Assembly (NCBI GenBank): GCA_020205615.1
Contig: CM035170.1
Location: 118,801,674 to 118,865,673 of the forward strand
From: Panax quinquefolius
Taxonomy: Eukaryota > Streptophyta > Magnoliopsida > Apiales > Araliaceae
Direction: 5' to 3'
Length of the DNA: 64,000 nt
Shown here: piece after piece, positions 1-11,600 of the stretch
How positions within the stretch are numbered: the stretch's first letter is position 1
Layout: every line of letters starts with the position of its first letter
The notes under the pieces: model-generated
The model's database searches: none
Seen by the model: only the letters and a program-made list of their open reading frames with translations
What the model was told of the DNA's origin: nothing
Program-made: the position numbers and the translations under genes

Positions 1-1890
1 CTCACATATTTCGATAATTTTATATTTCAAATATTTTCGGTATACATTGAAGGATACTTGGTGTAGCGGTGAAAGTAATGGGTCTTATGCAACATGTTTA
101 TCTATTTTTTGTGTTTACGTCTTTTGTAAAGTTAATTAATTATAGATGGTTATGATGATTTTGGGTATGAAATGATTGTTTTTTTCTTTGGTTTGGATAT
201 GTATTGATGATTGTAAGTTTTGTGAGCAGGTTTAAAATTTTACGAATATCTATTTTTAAAGGAAATTATAGGAATTTGTTGAAATTAATCTTGAAACTAA
301 CTCGATGTTTTGGTGGTTAGATATGTATTTTGATGATTGAATATGTATGTCTTTAGATAATGTAATATTTTTGATTTTAATTTAAATTTTAAATTCTGCT
401 AATGCTTGCAGAACCACGGGTTATAGCTAGTAAATATATAATGGTGAATAAATTAAATTCATTTATATATAGTAAAATATCTACTAATTATAATTTGACA
501 CGTCATTTTTAAATTAATTTTGTAAAAATTCTTTCTAAATGTAGTATAACTCACAAGTTATATTCCTTAATTTTATAAAATAATTTTATCTCAAGTATTT
601 TATTAAAATTTAACCTTCTGATGGATAGAATATAATGCAAAAATATGAATAAACATAATTTTTATTTAATTTAAAATTGCGTAGCACTATTATTATAATA
701 TTATAAAATAAGTATATATTTTTTATGACTAGTTTTTATTAGAAGGTCATAGATATGAAAATCTATATGTTTAAATATATTTATATGTTTTATTAAATTC
801 GTATTTTATCTGAATTTTTTTTAAAAATATATATATTAACCCTACTAGTTAGATACTTTTAGGGTATATCCCTTTTCATATAAAATTTAATTCTTTAAGT
901 ATATAATTAATATTTAAAATTACTTTTACGGATATAAATTTTGACTATTAGAATATTGTGTTGTTTTTTTATTAAATATTAAAATAAGATCATCTCTCAT
1001 ATTAATGTGTTATTCACGTACTGAACCTTAAAAAATCTCATTTTCTATTTGTAAAATTATTATTTTTGTATAAAATATGTAATTATTTATTTATTATAAT
1101 TTTTTAAATGAATAAGTATTACATGTCATCCATACACTGAAATGTAACGCTGAATGAGACATCAAAAAGAAACATCACATTTGAGTTTTCCTTGACCCAT
1201 CTCTTTTGCAGTATAAATTTGATCAAAAACCATTTATTCAAACATTAAATATTATTCATCTTCACATTTGATTGTGTTTATTAATTCCGTATATGCACTT
1301 GATCAGGAGTAATATAATATAGGATTAAGTAATTAAATTATTTCAATTTTCATATGCACAGCCTTTCGATCACCTATTTGGCTGGATCGTTGCTAGTTAG
1401 GTTGGGTTAAAAGCTGCTTATGAATAAAAAAAATTATGACCTTAGGTTGGGCGGCTAGCAATTGAGTTGCACATCTTGTGAGGATAAAGCAACCTGAGAC
1501 ACGAGACGAGGTTCACGCCGGATTCAAACCACATGCCGATTAGTCGAGTCAGGTTCTTATATTAAAAGAGTAACATGTTAAAATCTGTTCAGATCTTGAC
1601 AAAGCTTAGTACGGACCAAGATCAGACCGCAGACTTCAGACTTTTTATACATCCCTAGTTATGCATTACACGAACCCTACCATTTGTACATAATTTTTTA
1701 TGTATGCATTACATTACATGAGTCTTACCATTTATATATAAATTTTTGAGTACAATTTATTCACATAAAATTATTCTAAATAAAGGGAAAGAAAAATAGA
1801 AGTTTATATTAAAGATATAAAAATAAAAAACATTATTAGTCCAAGAAATAAAAAGTTTCATTGGGTTCATCTTTAAACTGGTATTTCGTA
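1..1890. other. AT-rich intergenic DNA
   Basis: No open frame with coding character and no recognisable RNA gene. The stretch is strongly AT-rich with many short homopolymers. It may hold the tail or an intron of a gene lying to the left of the window, but nothing seen proves this. Its right end grades into the promoter of the RRP1-like gene. Confidence 0.6.
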
Positions 1891-1896
1891 TGGGCC
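1891..1896 (+). promoter_or_regulatory. Site II-type element TGGGCC
   Basis: TGGGCC lies about 200 bases upstream of the RRP1-like start codon. Site II motifs (TGGGCY) bound by TCP factors are a known feature of plant ribosomal-protein and ribosome-biogenesis promoters, usually together with a telo-box, and one lies downstream here. The sequence match is seen; its function is inferred from the family. Confidence 0.5.
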
Positions 1897-1913
1897 GAAA
1901 TATATCATTATTT

Positions 1914-1939
1914 GAAACCCGAAACCCGAAACCCGAAAC
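1914..1939 (+). repeat. Short tandem GAAACCC repeat in the RRP1 promoter
   Basis: Three complete head-to-tail copies of the 7-mer GAAACCC plus a partial fourth lie between the TGGGCC motif and the telo-box. The unit resembles a degenerate plant telomere repeat (AAACCCT) but is not one. It may be regulatory or a simple slippage product. Confidence 0.6.
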
Positions 1940-2047
1940 GATCCTTTTCCTCAGTTTTACGAGGGTAAAGGGTTTAACCCAAAACTGGATGACCAGATAA
2001 CCCGTTTTCATCGGCTTCCATTTTTAATCTCCAATTAATATTAAGAA

Positions 2048-2056
2048 CTAGGGTTT
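2048..2056 (-). promoter_or_regulatory. Telo-box (AAACCCTAG on the minus strand)
   Basis: CTAGGGTTT, the reverse complement of AAACCCTAG, lies about 45 bases upstream of the ATG. Telo-boxes near the transcription start, paired with site II motifs, are established cis elements of plant translation and ribosome-biogenesis genes. This fits the rRNA-processing product encoded just downstream. Confidence 0.55.
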
Positions 2057-2097
2057 GTATTTATTCCTTCGGCCACAATCAATCATAGGGCTCGAAA

Positions 2098-3783
2098 ATG
2101 GAGAAACCCGAAGGCCTAATCTCAGCTTTCCCAGCTCCGATCTTGATAAAGCACTTGGCCTCCTGCAACAAATCCACAAGAGACAGAGCTCTCCGACTCC
2201 TCATAACCTGGCTTCCTACCCAGAAAGAAATCCCAGATGAAGACCTCAAAAAGCTCTGGAAAGGCCTCTTCTACTGCGTTTGGCACGCCGATAAAACCCC
2301 AGTTCAGGCTGACCTCATTAATTCTCTCTCATCTCTCGTCCTCACCCTCCACCTCCCTCTGTCTCTCCATTACTTCTCAGTTTTCATGCTCACTATGAGG
2401 CGTGAGTGGTCCGGGATTGATGCCCACAGGTTAGACAAGTTTTACCTCTTGATTCGCCGTTTTCTCTATTACTTTTTTCAACTGATTAAAAAGAATAACT
2501 GGGATTTGGATTTCACTCGTAAAATGATTGGTATTTTGGAAGAGACGACTTTTTTTGCGAGTGATAAATTTCTGGGGAGTGGTGTTAATTATCATATTGC
2601 CTCTATTTTCCTTGAGGAATTTAAGCGGTTTCTTCCTGTTCGAGTTGAAATACTTGATATTTTGTTCAAATGCTTTTGCAATGTATTGGGTAAGTGTCAA
2701 GATAAGGTTTTGATTGCTAAGATTGAGCGTTATGTGTTTGGTGTGTTGCTGAGAATGGGGAAGGGTTTGTTAATGAAGAAGAAATTGGGGGATACTGTTG
2801 ATGATGATGATGAGATGTTAGGTTGTGGTACAATAGCTTTGACTATGGGGCTTTCGGCCTGGTTTTATGAATCGGGTTCTTCTCCTGATTGTTTTCAGGG
2901 AAACAGGAAGGTTTTGTTTGGTTTGCATCAGGAGTTTTTGAAATTGGAGAAGGACTTGGAAATGTCCGGGATTGAAATTTCACTTCCTGTGGTTGAGGTT
3001 GACAAAGATGAAGATGTTCCGAAGTTGATTCCAATTGTTTCAAGTAAGGCCGAAGTAAACATTTCTACTAGTGAGTTGATCCCCATTGCTTCTGATGAGA
3101 CAGAAGTCGGTGCTTCCATAAGTAAGTCTTCAAAGAAGAAAAAGAAGGTGAAAAAGGGGTTGGATGGAAGTATCAAAAAGACTAAGATGAAGAAGAATAG
3201 AGGTTCCGTAGAGGATGAGGATGCAGTTATTGTCAATGGCTCTGATTCAGTCAATGAACCAACAAATGAAGTGAATGTTATAGATTTTAACGAGTCTGTT
3301 ATATCAAATCTTCAGATGCAGTTTGAAAAGGTTGCTGCAGAAGTCGGCTTAGACAAAGATGGTTCAAATTCGTTTGATTCTCCTACAATTTCCGTTAAAC
3401 GTACCATCCCAAAGAAGAGAAAGAGAGCAAGAAGTGTGGATGGACAGAAGTCTCAAAATACAGATCTTAGTGGTCTAGAGGTTGTTGAAGGGGATGCTGC
3501 TGCTGCAAAGACTAACGAGAAGAGTGCAAAGAAGGTTAGATTTTCAATCAAGAATAACTTGGTCTGGAAACCGCACAGCCCAATGCCTCCCCAAGATTTG
3601 AGATTACCTCCCTCTGTAACTCCTAGAGGTAGTGCCCTTAAGAAAGGGTTATCTCCAGGTCCAATAAAAGAGATGCCTCCTGCTACAAAGAAGGTGAAGC
3701 GAAAGAAGAAGGGTCTGAAGGGAATTAAACCCATTGGCCCAGCCATCAAAAGACTTCGGAAATTGAAAGCTCTATCCATTTAA
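2098..3783 (+). CDS. RRP1: RRP1/Nop52-family ribosomal RNA processing protein
   Basis: An uninterrupted frame of 561 codons with no intron. Residues about 5-225 form the helical Nop52 domain: an early stretch around KHLASCNKSTRDRAL, then EDLKKLWKGLFYCVWHADK and WSGIDAHRLDKFYLLIRRFL, all typical of RRP1. This domain acts in the nucleolus in processing pre-rRNA for the 60S subunit. Residues about 300-480 are acidic and lysine-rich, with KKKKKVKK and KKRKRAR clusters that can serve as nuclear or nucleolar signals. The tail keeps the plant RRP1 signature KKVRFSIKNNLVWKPHSP, then LRLPPSVTPRGSALKKG, and ends in another basic cluster. The ATG at 2098 is the first in frame and opens directly into the conserved domain. 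Longer overlapping frames start at non-ATG codons and are shadows. The promoter carries a TGGGCC motif and a telo-box. The family call is firm; the exact orthologue is not tested. Confidence 0.93.
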   Translation: MEKPEGLISAFPAPILIKHLASCNKSTRDRALRLLITWLPTQKEIPDEDLKKLWKGLFYCVWHADKTPVQADLINSLSSLVLTLHLPLSLHYFSVFMLTMRREWSGIDAHRLDKFYLLIRRFLYYFFQLIKKNNWDLDFTRKMIGILEETTFFASDKFLGSGVNYHIASIFLEEFKRFLPVRVEILDILFKCFCNVLGKCQDKVLIAKIERYVFGVLLRMGKGLLMKKKLGDTVDDDDEMLGCGTIALTMGLSAWFYESGSSPDCFQGNRKVLFGLHQEFLKLEKDLEMSGIEISLPVVEVDKDEDVPKLIPIVSSKAEVNISTSELIPIASDETEVGASISKSSKKKKKVKKGLDGSIKKTKMKKNRGSVEDEDAVIVNGSDSVNEPTNEVNVIDFNESVISNLQMQFEKVAAEVGLDKDGSNSFDSPTISVKRTIPKKRKRARSVDGQKSQNTDLSGLEVVEGDAAAAKTNEKSAKKVRFSIKNNLVWKPHSPMPPQDLRLPPSVTPRGSALKKGLSPGPIKEMPPATKKVKRKKKGLKGIKPIGPAIKRLRKLKALSI

Positions 3784-5684
3784 CAAAGTTCAGGTTGGGA
3801 AGAGCCATCTCATAGTCGTTGATTTAGTTTTAGGGATGGTGCTTTTTTCTTTCCTATTTTAGTCTGCTAAATTCATGAGCAACAAATGATCAGATGTATT
3901 AAGAGCATTAAAAATGGCTGGTGCTTATATTTGCGCTAGTTTATTCTGGATTGTTCAGCAGATCTTTCATAAAAAACGTATATTCTTTTTTATCCCCACT
4001 TTTAGTTCTAAAGTTGAGCAACAAATGATCAAATGTATTAAACGCCCATGTTTTATAGACATTAATTTTAAATGATTCTGTCATCTTTCTTAGATGATTT
4101 TTGTATTAATTTATATTAAAAAATTGATATTTTTAATTCAATTTGGAAACTATTTTTAAATTTTACGGAAACCGATTCGCTATAATATATAATGATAGTT
4201 GAATAAAAAAATATGAGTAGACGGTTTTATCGCTAAGTTTAAGATTCTAAAACCATCGTTAATCATTATACATTCTCTTATAATATATACAAATTTATAT
4301 TAAATTAGGATAATTTATTGTTTTGTTTTATTTTAATTTTAATTGTGATTTTATATTTGTAAATAATAATAAAATATTTTCTCATTTTTAAGTAAAATAA
4401 CAAATTTAATTTATAAATATTTATTATTGTAGATTAGAATTGAGCTTGAATTTGAAGGCTCGAGAGTAGTTTGCATGTGGGATGAATTCGAGTAATAAAT
4501 ATTTGTATTGTCAATTTGGAAACTACCAGTTGCTATTTGAAGTTTTGAACCATGTTATATATTCTTAATTCTTTTCATGAATAATAATATTGATATTAAT
4601 AAGTTATGGATCTGCATACTGGAGGTGTGTCCTCATAAAAATGTCAGCATTTCGTATTATGCTACTAAGGAACATGAAAAATTAGTTTCGGTCAGCATTT
4701 TGTTTTCATCCAAGAAATAGATATCGACGCATTCTGTTCATCCGAGATTGGCCATTTAAGTCGATGTAATAAATACTAATGAAATTGAAATAAACTGCAA
4801 CCTGCTGAGTGCCCGAGTCCATAAATTGCAAGTGACGTTTGTTTTAAATTCTACCATTTTCTTTTTCTTTTTTAAATAATATGATATTAATCCATCACAT
4901 ACCCTGAAAACAAACGGCAATTATTAAGATGAAACATGTATAATAGTATACAAGTACTACATTTACAGCCCACGCCTAATTAGATAAGATTAGTGTCGAT
5001 TGTGTAGTAGTAGTAAGTAGTAGGTTGTTAGAGAAACATAACCTCGGCTATGGCTATGCCTATGCCTATGCCCATGCTGGTCAAATGATAGTAGTTAAAA
5101 TTAACCTAGATTGCAAGTGATTCAAGAGATGTAAACACAGTAAATATAGTTTGTGACAGTATCCATCTTTTTTTCTTTTGGCATGGTTACACCCCCATCA
5201 TCACCGTCCTAAAATTACAAGATTTTAGCCAATATTGGAACCATAACCATATGAAAGAAAATTGAAGTGAAGAAGATAAGGTTAATAAACTTTTCCACAA
5301 GGTTTGCCTCGATGACCATTCAAAAATTTACAAAATAAAAGCACCGATGCAAGTTGAAAGTGTGCAACAAATTTCACTTGACGGTTGATAGTTGTATGTA
5401 TCTGGAACTAGAATTGAAAATGAGTGCAGCGTTACCAGTTGAAAACTAGGATAGGAAAGAAATGGATAATGACCGCAGTCGGTCGAAAACTTGGCAGTTG
5501 ACAGTTGTAGTAATGACCGCAAAAATAACTGTTAGGTCCAGTACCAAAGTTCATTTGCAAAAACTTGAATGCATCATTAGATCTGTTGCCATGAAAAACT
5601 TTTCTGAGCAAATATCATGTTTCTTCATGTAGCACAACAGGTATTGAAAAAAATAAATAAATTGTATGCTTCTTACCACTGTAA
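3784..5684. other. Intergenic region between convergent RRP1 and OSB genes
   Basis: This spacer holds the 3' ends of two genes that converge. No coding frame is credible. Two partial copies of a short sequence, around 3876-3902 and 4014-4042, share GAGCAACAAATGATCA followed by GATGTATTAA or AATGTATTAA, which indicates a small local duplication. Positions 5370-5520 hold imperfect GTTGA/ACCGC-rich repeats that are probably 3' untranslated or spacer sequence of the OSB gene. Confidence 0.55.
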
Positions 5685-8600
5685 TTAATTTGGTTGAGCT
5701 TTCAGAGGAGGCAACTTGGACAATGCCCAAGATGGTGAGTCAACAAGCCATAGTGCTTTACCTGAATCTTTGTGTTTAAAATCTGGAGATTTTTTGTTGA
5801 TCTACATAAAAAATATGGCATGGAGTTTGAATAAAAGATACCTGAGCAAAGGAATGAATATAATGGCAAATAACCATAACATATGATAGTGATTGTTACC
5901 ACATCACCCAGAACCCCCAACCCGGCGAGACTTGAAGAAAAGGAAAAGAATATGAAGAAGAAAGGATCGAGTGTAACCTTATGTGATCTGTTGTCCCACC
6001 ATTTTTTGGGGTTTTCCACCAAGTCCCTCCAAGAATCATTATCTGAATTCAGGCAAAGAAACATTACATAAGTTATATTCGAACACAATGCACAAACAGA
6101 ATCTTGAGTAATAATTTCCAAAATTTAAATTAAACAGGTTAAGAAGCAAGTAAGCAACAAAAAAATTGCATCTAGTTTAGAATGGAAAAGAGTCGTTGAA
6201 CTAAAAATAATTCTCCAGACCTCCCCAAGAGATTTTTCAAAAAAGAAGAGAAATTGAAAGCATAAGAAAGGGGTGGAATTATCTCTATATGGAATTTTGT
6301 TTCCTGAAAGCCAATCAAAGTGACAGATTCCAAGGCTAAAATTTCTCAGGAAAAATAATACTCCTCCTATTCAGAAAGAAAAATTCTAATAATATTGAAT
6401 CTCTATGCAATATTGGAGATTGTGAGAAATAATTAATTAGGAACAATTGTGGAGAATCAATTGTGGAGAGAGAAATAATTAATTAGGGACACAAAAGACA
6501 TTGTGTTATTTTTTTAATATATAATCGAATAGGAAAAAGTATTTCTCTTATATTTTTAAAAAAATACCTCCAAGAATTTGTTTGTTATTTTTTTTTTACT
6601 AAATTCCAAGAATTTGTTTTTGTTTTCTTAAAGCATCCAATGTACGTGATACTATACAACGTATACGACTATTCTCAAGGAAACACTCCTCCCTTCAGCA
6701 TATTCAGAACCCCAAAACTTTTTAACATTTTTCCTCTCTAAATCCATGTAGCATACTTATTATATCGAATTCTTAGACCCTTTTAGCTATGTCTCACAGC
6801 CTATGTATATTGAAAACTGAGAAATCCAACTTCTAACATACACATACACCTGATTCCTGTACTGGAACATATGTAACATATATTTTAGGAATAAAACAGG
6901 TTTGTGTTAACTAGTTTGGCGAGAACGTTTGTGCTAGAATACACAAAATATTTTCTGTGCACAAAGATGTAACGTTTTGGATATGCAACGTGTTTTATAC
7001 TAGGATATGCAGCATGTAACAACTCCAAATTAACAGCTAAACAATTTTACAAATAAAGTGAATCTACAGAGGAATCAAAATTCATGTTCACACACCGGCT
7101 TTTTTCATTTTTTGAAATGGAACATCAAACTCTAACCCTTCAAGTTCTGGCAATACAAACTTTGGAGCGCTATTTAACCAGATCCCGATACCACTATCCT
7201 TGTTTTTAAAATCTGGGTGTTTAGGACTCACCTAGAGATTAGAACAAGAGGAGAAGTGTAAATTTTATCGGCAGAAAACATCAATACAAACAAAATTTGG
7301 AAGAAAGGTGATCACCAATCCTTTAAGTTTATTTTCACGATGATCACGCCATTGCTTGGGATTTTCTAGAAGGTCCCTCCAAGAGTTCAATATGAGGTCT
7401 CCATCCTTTGTTGCGGTAACTGGCAAGAGAGAAATGAAGTTCATCATCAAAATTGAAAAGAGCAAACATAATAGTCACGCAATAAAGGGTCCTATATAGA
7501 CTTGAAATTCTTAGTAACCCTAGAAAATTAACCACCATTCAAGCTTTTTGTATCGACTTTATGATCAAATTGCAAGCACTCTAGTTTCTTTGTGATCCAA
7601 TCTGGAGTAGACTCATTAATCCAGACTAACTTCCCATCAACCTTGTGTTCAAATGCTGAAGATGTAGAATTGCCCTAGTCAATTTTTCAAAAGAAGCGTT
7701 AACATAGTCATAATTTTCCACAAGTTGATTATTTTATTGTGTCTAATGTAAGAACATAATAAACATTCCAAAGAAACTGATGGAAGTTAGATGATAAAGA
7801 TTTACTCCCTCCGTCCAGCTTTTTTTGTCCCAATTGACTTTTTATGGTCAAATTAACCATATTTACAATCAAAATTTATTTTTAAGTTTATTAGATATAG
7901 ACACAAAATTATTATCATAAGAAACTACATCGAATATATTATTAAAGTCCACTTATTTAATTTCAAATTTTCTAATACATTTGTTTAATTATTCATCTTA
8001 AAATTGGTCAATTTTACCATAAAAAGTCAATTAGGACAAGTAAAGTCGAACGGAGGGAGTGTACTATTTAGTACCTGTTTCAACCTGGTGTCCCACCACT
8101 CATTAGGCTTCGTAATAAGATCTATCAGTGACTGGTCTACAGATATATCCTCCTCCACACTTTCTTTCTTTAGGAAAGTATCGTCCTTTACACTTTCTTT
8201 ACTTTGGTAGTCATCATACTGACTTTCTTTCTGTAGGCAAGTATTGTTCTTCACATTTTCTACAATTAAAAGAAGAAATTTCATCATAATAAAATTAATG
8301 ATGACAAGATATTACAAAATTTCGAAGGTCTAAAAAGAACATGTAAAGTAAATAAAGGGATGGTATGCGCTAAGCCGAGTTGATTCAAGTAGTTTCTGAT
8401 GATGATGAATAAGAGAACTTCACTAATCACAAACACATCACATATTAATTTGATAAACATAGATGGATAGATCACACACACACACACATATATATAAGGG
8501 TTGTGCTAACGAACTCCAAGATAGGAGGTGATTAGCATTGTGTACCAAGAAAAATTTACAAAAATTCCCAAACGCCTTTACCAAATCATTTTAGACGAGG

Positions 8601-11600
8601 ATAAAATAGTAATTTGAAAGCGGAAAAAAAGTTTGCACGTGTATGTGTGTGTATATATATGCATGTGTACATATTTTTATACTACTACATCTTTAACAAT
8701 ATTCGTATGTAGCAATATGTCGTAATCTGTACCAATTGTTATATAGGATGAATAAAAGAAACTGTACATAAGCTTTGATGAAAACTGCAAATTACATAAA
8801 AACATACACACATGCACACACACACACAAACATATATATCATATATATTCATAGCAAAGGGTTGCTATGAACACTATTACAATAAACAGATCTAACACCG
8901 TTAATCCAGAGATCCAACGGCCCAAATAGGAAATATTTTGTTTACTGGCCGCTACTAAGAGTAGCGGCTAGAGAATTTTTTTTTACTGGCCACTACTAAG
9001 AATAGAGGCCAGGAGAAATGTTATAAACACCCCCACTTGATTTAAATAGTTTCAATGATAAAATATTAGGCCGCTACTCTGGATTAACAATGCAATATCT
9101 ATTTGCTGGAATAGTGTTCATAGCAACCGTTTGCTATGGATCACTACCCTATATATATAGAGAGAGTCGTTGCAATTGATATTTTGTTGCAGTATTGTAT
9201 ATAACAAGCAAAAGAAAATCAAAATCATTAGAAAAAACAGAGAAGAAGCAGATCAATATAGTGTAAATGAAAAAGAGACTGCCAAGTCTCTAGTAGGTAT
9301 CAGACGTTCTGAATTTTCTCTCTCCCACCCACCATTAACAGTTGGTGGAAAATATTTTTGGCTCCCATCCATCATTATTTGTTCTTGAAATTAGAATCTC
9401 TTGAAAAATATGGGAAGTTGTTTTTCAAGATTTATCTACTTATTCAGATTTTATTTTAATTTTTAAGGAACTCTAAATCAACCAAACAACTGAGAATCTG
9501 TTTGAATTTATTCCCCATCCCAAGTTTTCTCTTGAAATAAACAAAGGCATTGGAAAATTCCATATCTTGGCTGGGTCATGGGTTATGGGCATACACAACA
9601 CAGATTTTTCATAAACCAAAATGATTTGATCTGAAACTTTACACAAGTATTAGATTTACCTAAACGAACTGAGATTTTGTGATTGCTAAAGCTTTTCTTC
9701 GGTAGAGAAAAACCTTCAACAAAGTTGATATTATGCACCAAAACCTACAAAGCAAACCCACATGCAATTTATATTAATAACAATACATAAAGATAGGGAA
9801 TCGAAGAACATGGAAAATGACGTTACCTGCTTCATTTTGTTTAGGTTAATACATAGAATGGTTATAGAATTACTCTCTCCGTCCCCAAAAGGATGACTTA
9901 TAATTTTCTTTGTCCACAAAAGGATGAGCTAAGGTACATAAAGTGAAACATAAATATGTCATTTAGTGGAGTCTGCTAATATAAAAAATAAAAGTACTCA
10001 TCACTAGGATGAACCTAGCTCATCGATAATTTACCGGACTATACCATTCCGAACCGACCTTGAGTATCGGTCTCACCCAAAAACGTGTACCATTACTGGT
10101 ACCGAATAAACCGGTTTATCGAACCGGTTAGGCGGTTCTGTACTAGTGCGATGATCTGATACATGCCAAGTTTATACTTTATTTCCTTTTTTTACTCTAA
10201 TCCCATCAACATGCAACTCCAATATTAAGAAATGGCCAAATGTTAATAAAAGCCCAAATTGCAAGCCTTGAAACCCAACTAACATTTCTTCTTCTCCACA
10301 AACCCTAATCGATTTTCCTTTGTTACTCCTTACTAAGCGCCGCTGTTCACAAGATCTGCCCAAATGCTAGAAAAGAAAAGTAAAAGAAAGGAAGAAGAAA
10401 CAGAAGAGAACCCATTAAATATATTCGCATCAATCTAAAAGCTTTTAAAATTTTTGTTATTGGTATCATAGGAGAGCAATCTCATCAATCTCTTTCATGA
10501 ACTCTTTTTTTTGCCAGGAAACATACACTCACCATGTAATCAATTACAGTGTAACAGTAACAAATAGGAACAAACTAATGGCAATAATGGAAGGATGATT
10601 GATGGTAGTGATGGTGAAGAAGAGATCGACAGAAAATACATAACGAAGAGTCTAGGATCGAGTGAAACTGGAGAATGCAAGAGATTAGGCAATATATAAA
10701 ATAATAATATATATATATGTAATATATTAATGGGTAAACCGGTACTGGTTCGGTAAATACCAAACCCAACAAATACAATACTATTACCGTCCCGTCAAAA
10801 CCGGTATATACCGTTACCATGCCGCTGCTAAAAATGCCGAACTGACTGGTTTCGGTCAAATTGGTTTCGGTAAAAAACCGTTTATACCGGTTGATTTGCA
10901 CAGCCCTACTTATCACTTTATGAAATCTTGTGGAAGGATAAATTTGTAATTTTTTTACTCTCTTTCCTCTACTTTACTTTTCCTTAATATGTGTGAAAAA
11001 TATATTTTGCTTGATGGAGGATGGAGGGAGTAGAATTTAGCATGAGATGGAATATATGAACAACTTATAGAAGGAAAACAGGTTGGAACGTGATTGATCT
11101 TGAAGATTACTCAGGAAGTAGAATTTAGCATGAGATAGAATACCTGAACAACTTATAGAAGGGAAACAGGTTGGAAAGTGATTTTATTGAAGATTACCCT
11201 TTTGCAGGATAGCAGTCGGCAAAGGTCGCTGGAAATTTCTGGCAGCTTTGATTGAGGCTGTTAATATAGAGACCCAAAGGTCACCAAAAATCTAAATTTT
11301 CAGATTAAGGGTCACAAAAATTCTTAAGATTAAGGGTACACTTGGTAAGGTAAGGTAAGGTAAATGAAAGACAAGAGATTTATGGTTTTTTCACACTTGT
11401 GTTACTCATGTGATGTGAACAGTAACTTACAACAGTGGTGTTTTCAAGGGGTTTTATGAAGGTGAGGGTCAGCTTTTGAGCAAGGCAATTACAGGGTGTA
11501 TTCAATATGGTTTCCACAGTTGAAAGAACTGCATACAAAGTCTTCTTGCCATATGAAGTCCAATAAATGAAGAATAAATATCTGACTGGCAGTACCTTAA

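Noticed and set aside
1480..1560. tRNA- or SINE-like segment (GGTTTGAATCC on the minus strand)
   Set aside because: Only a loose B-box-like word is present. No cloverleaf, A box or poly-A tail could be made out.
2055..2240. Plus-strand frame overlapping the start of RRP1
   Set aside because: It begins at a non-ATG codon (TTG), overlaps RRP1 in another frame and shows no domain.
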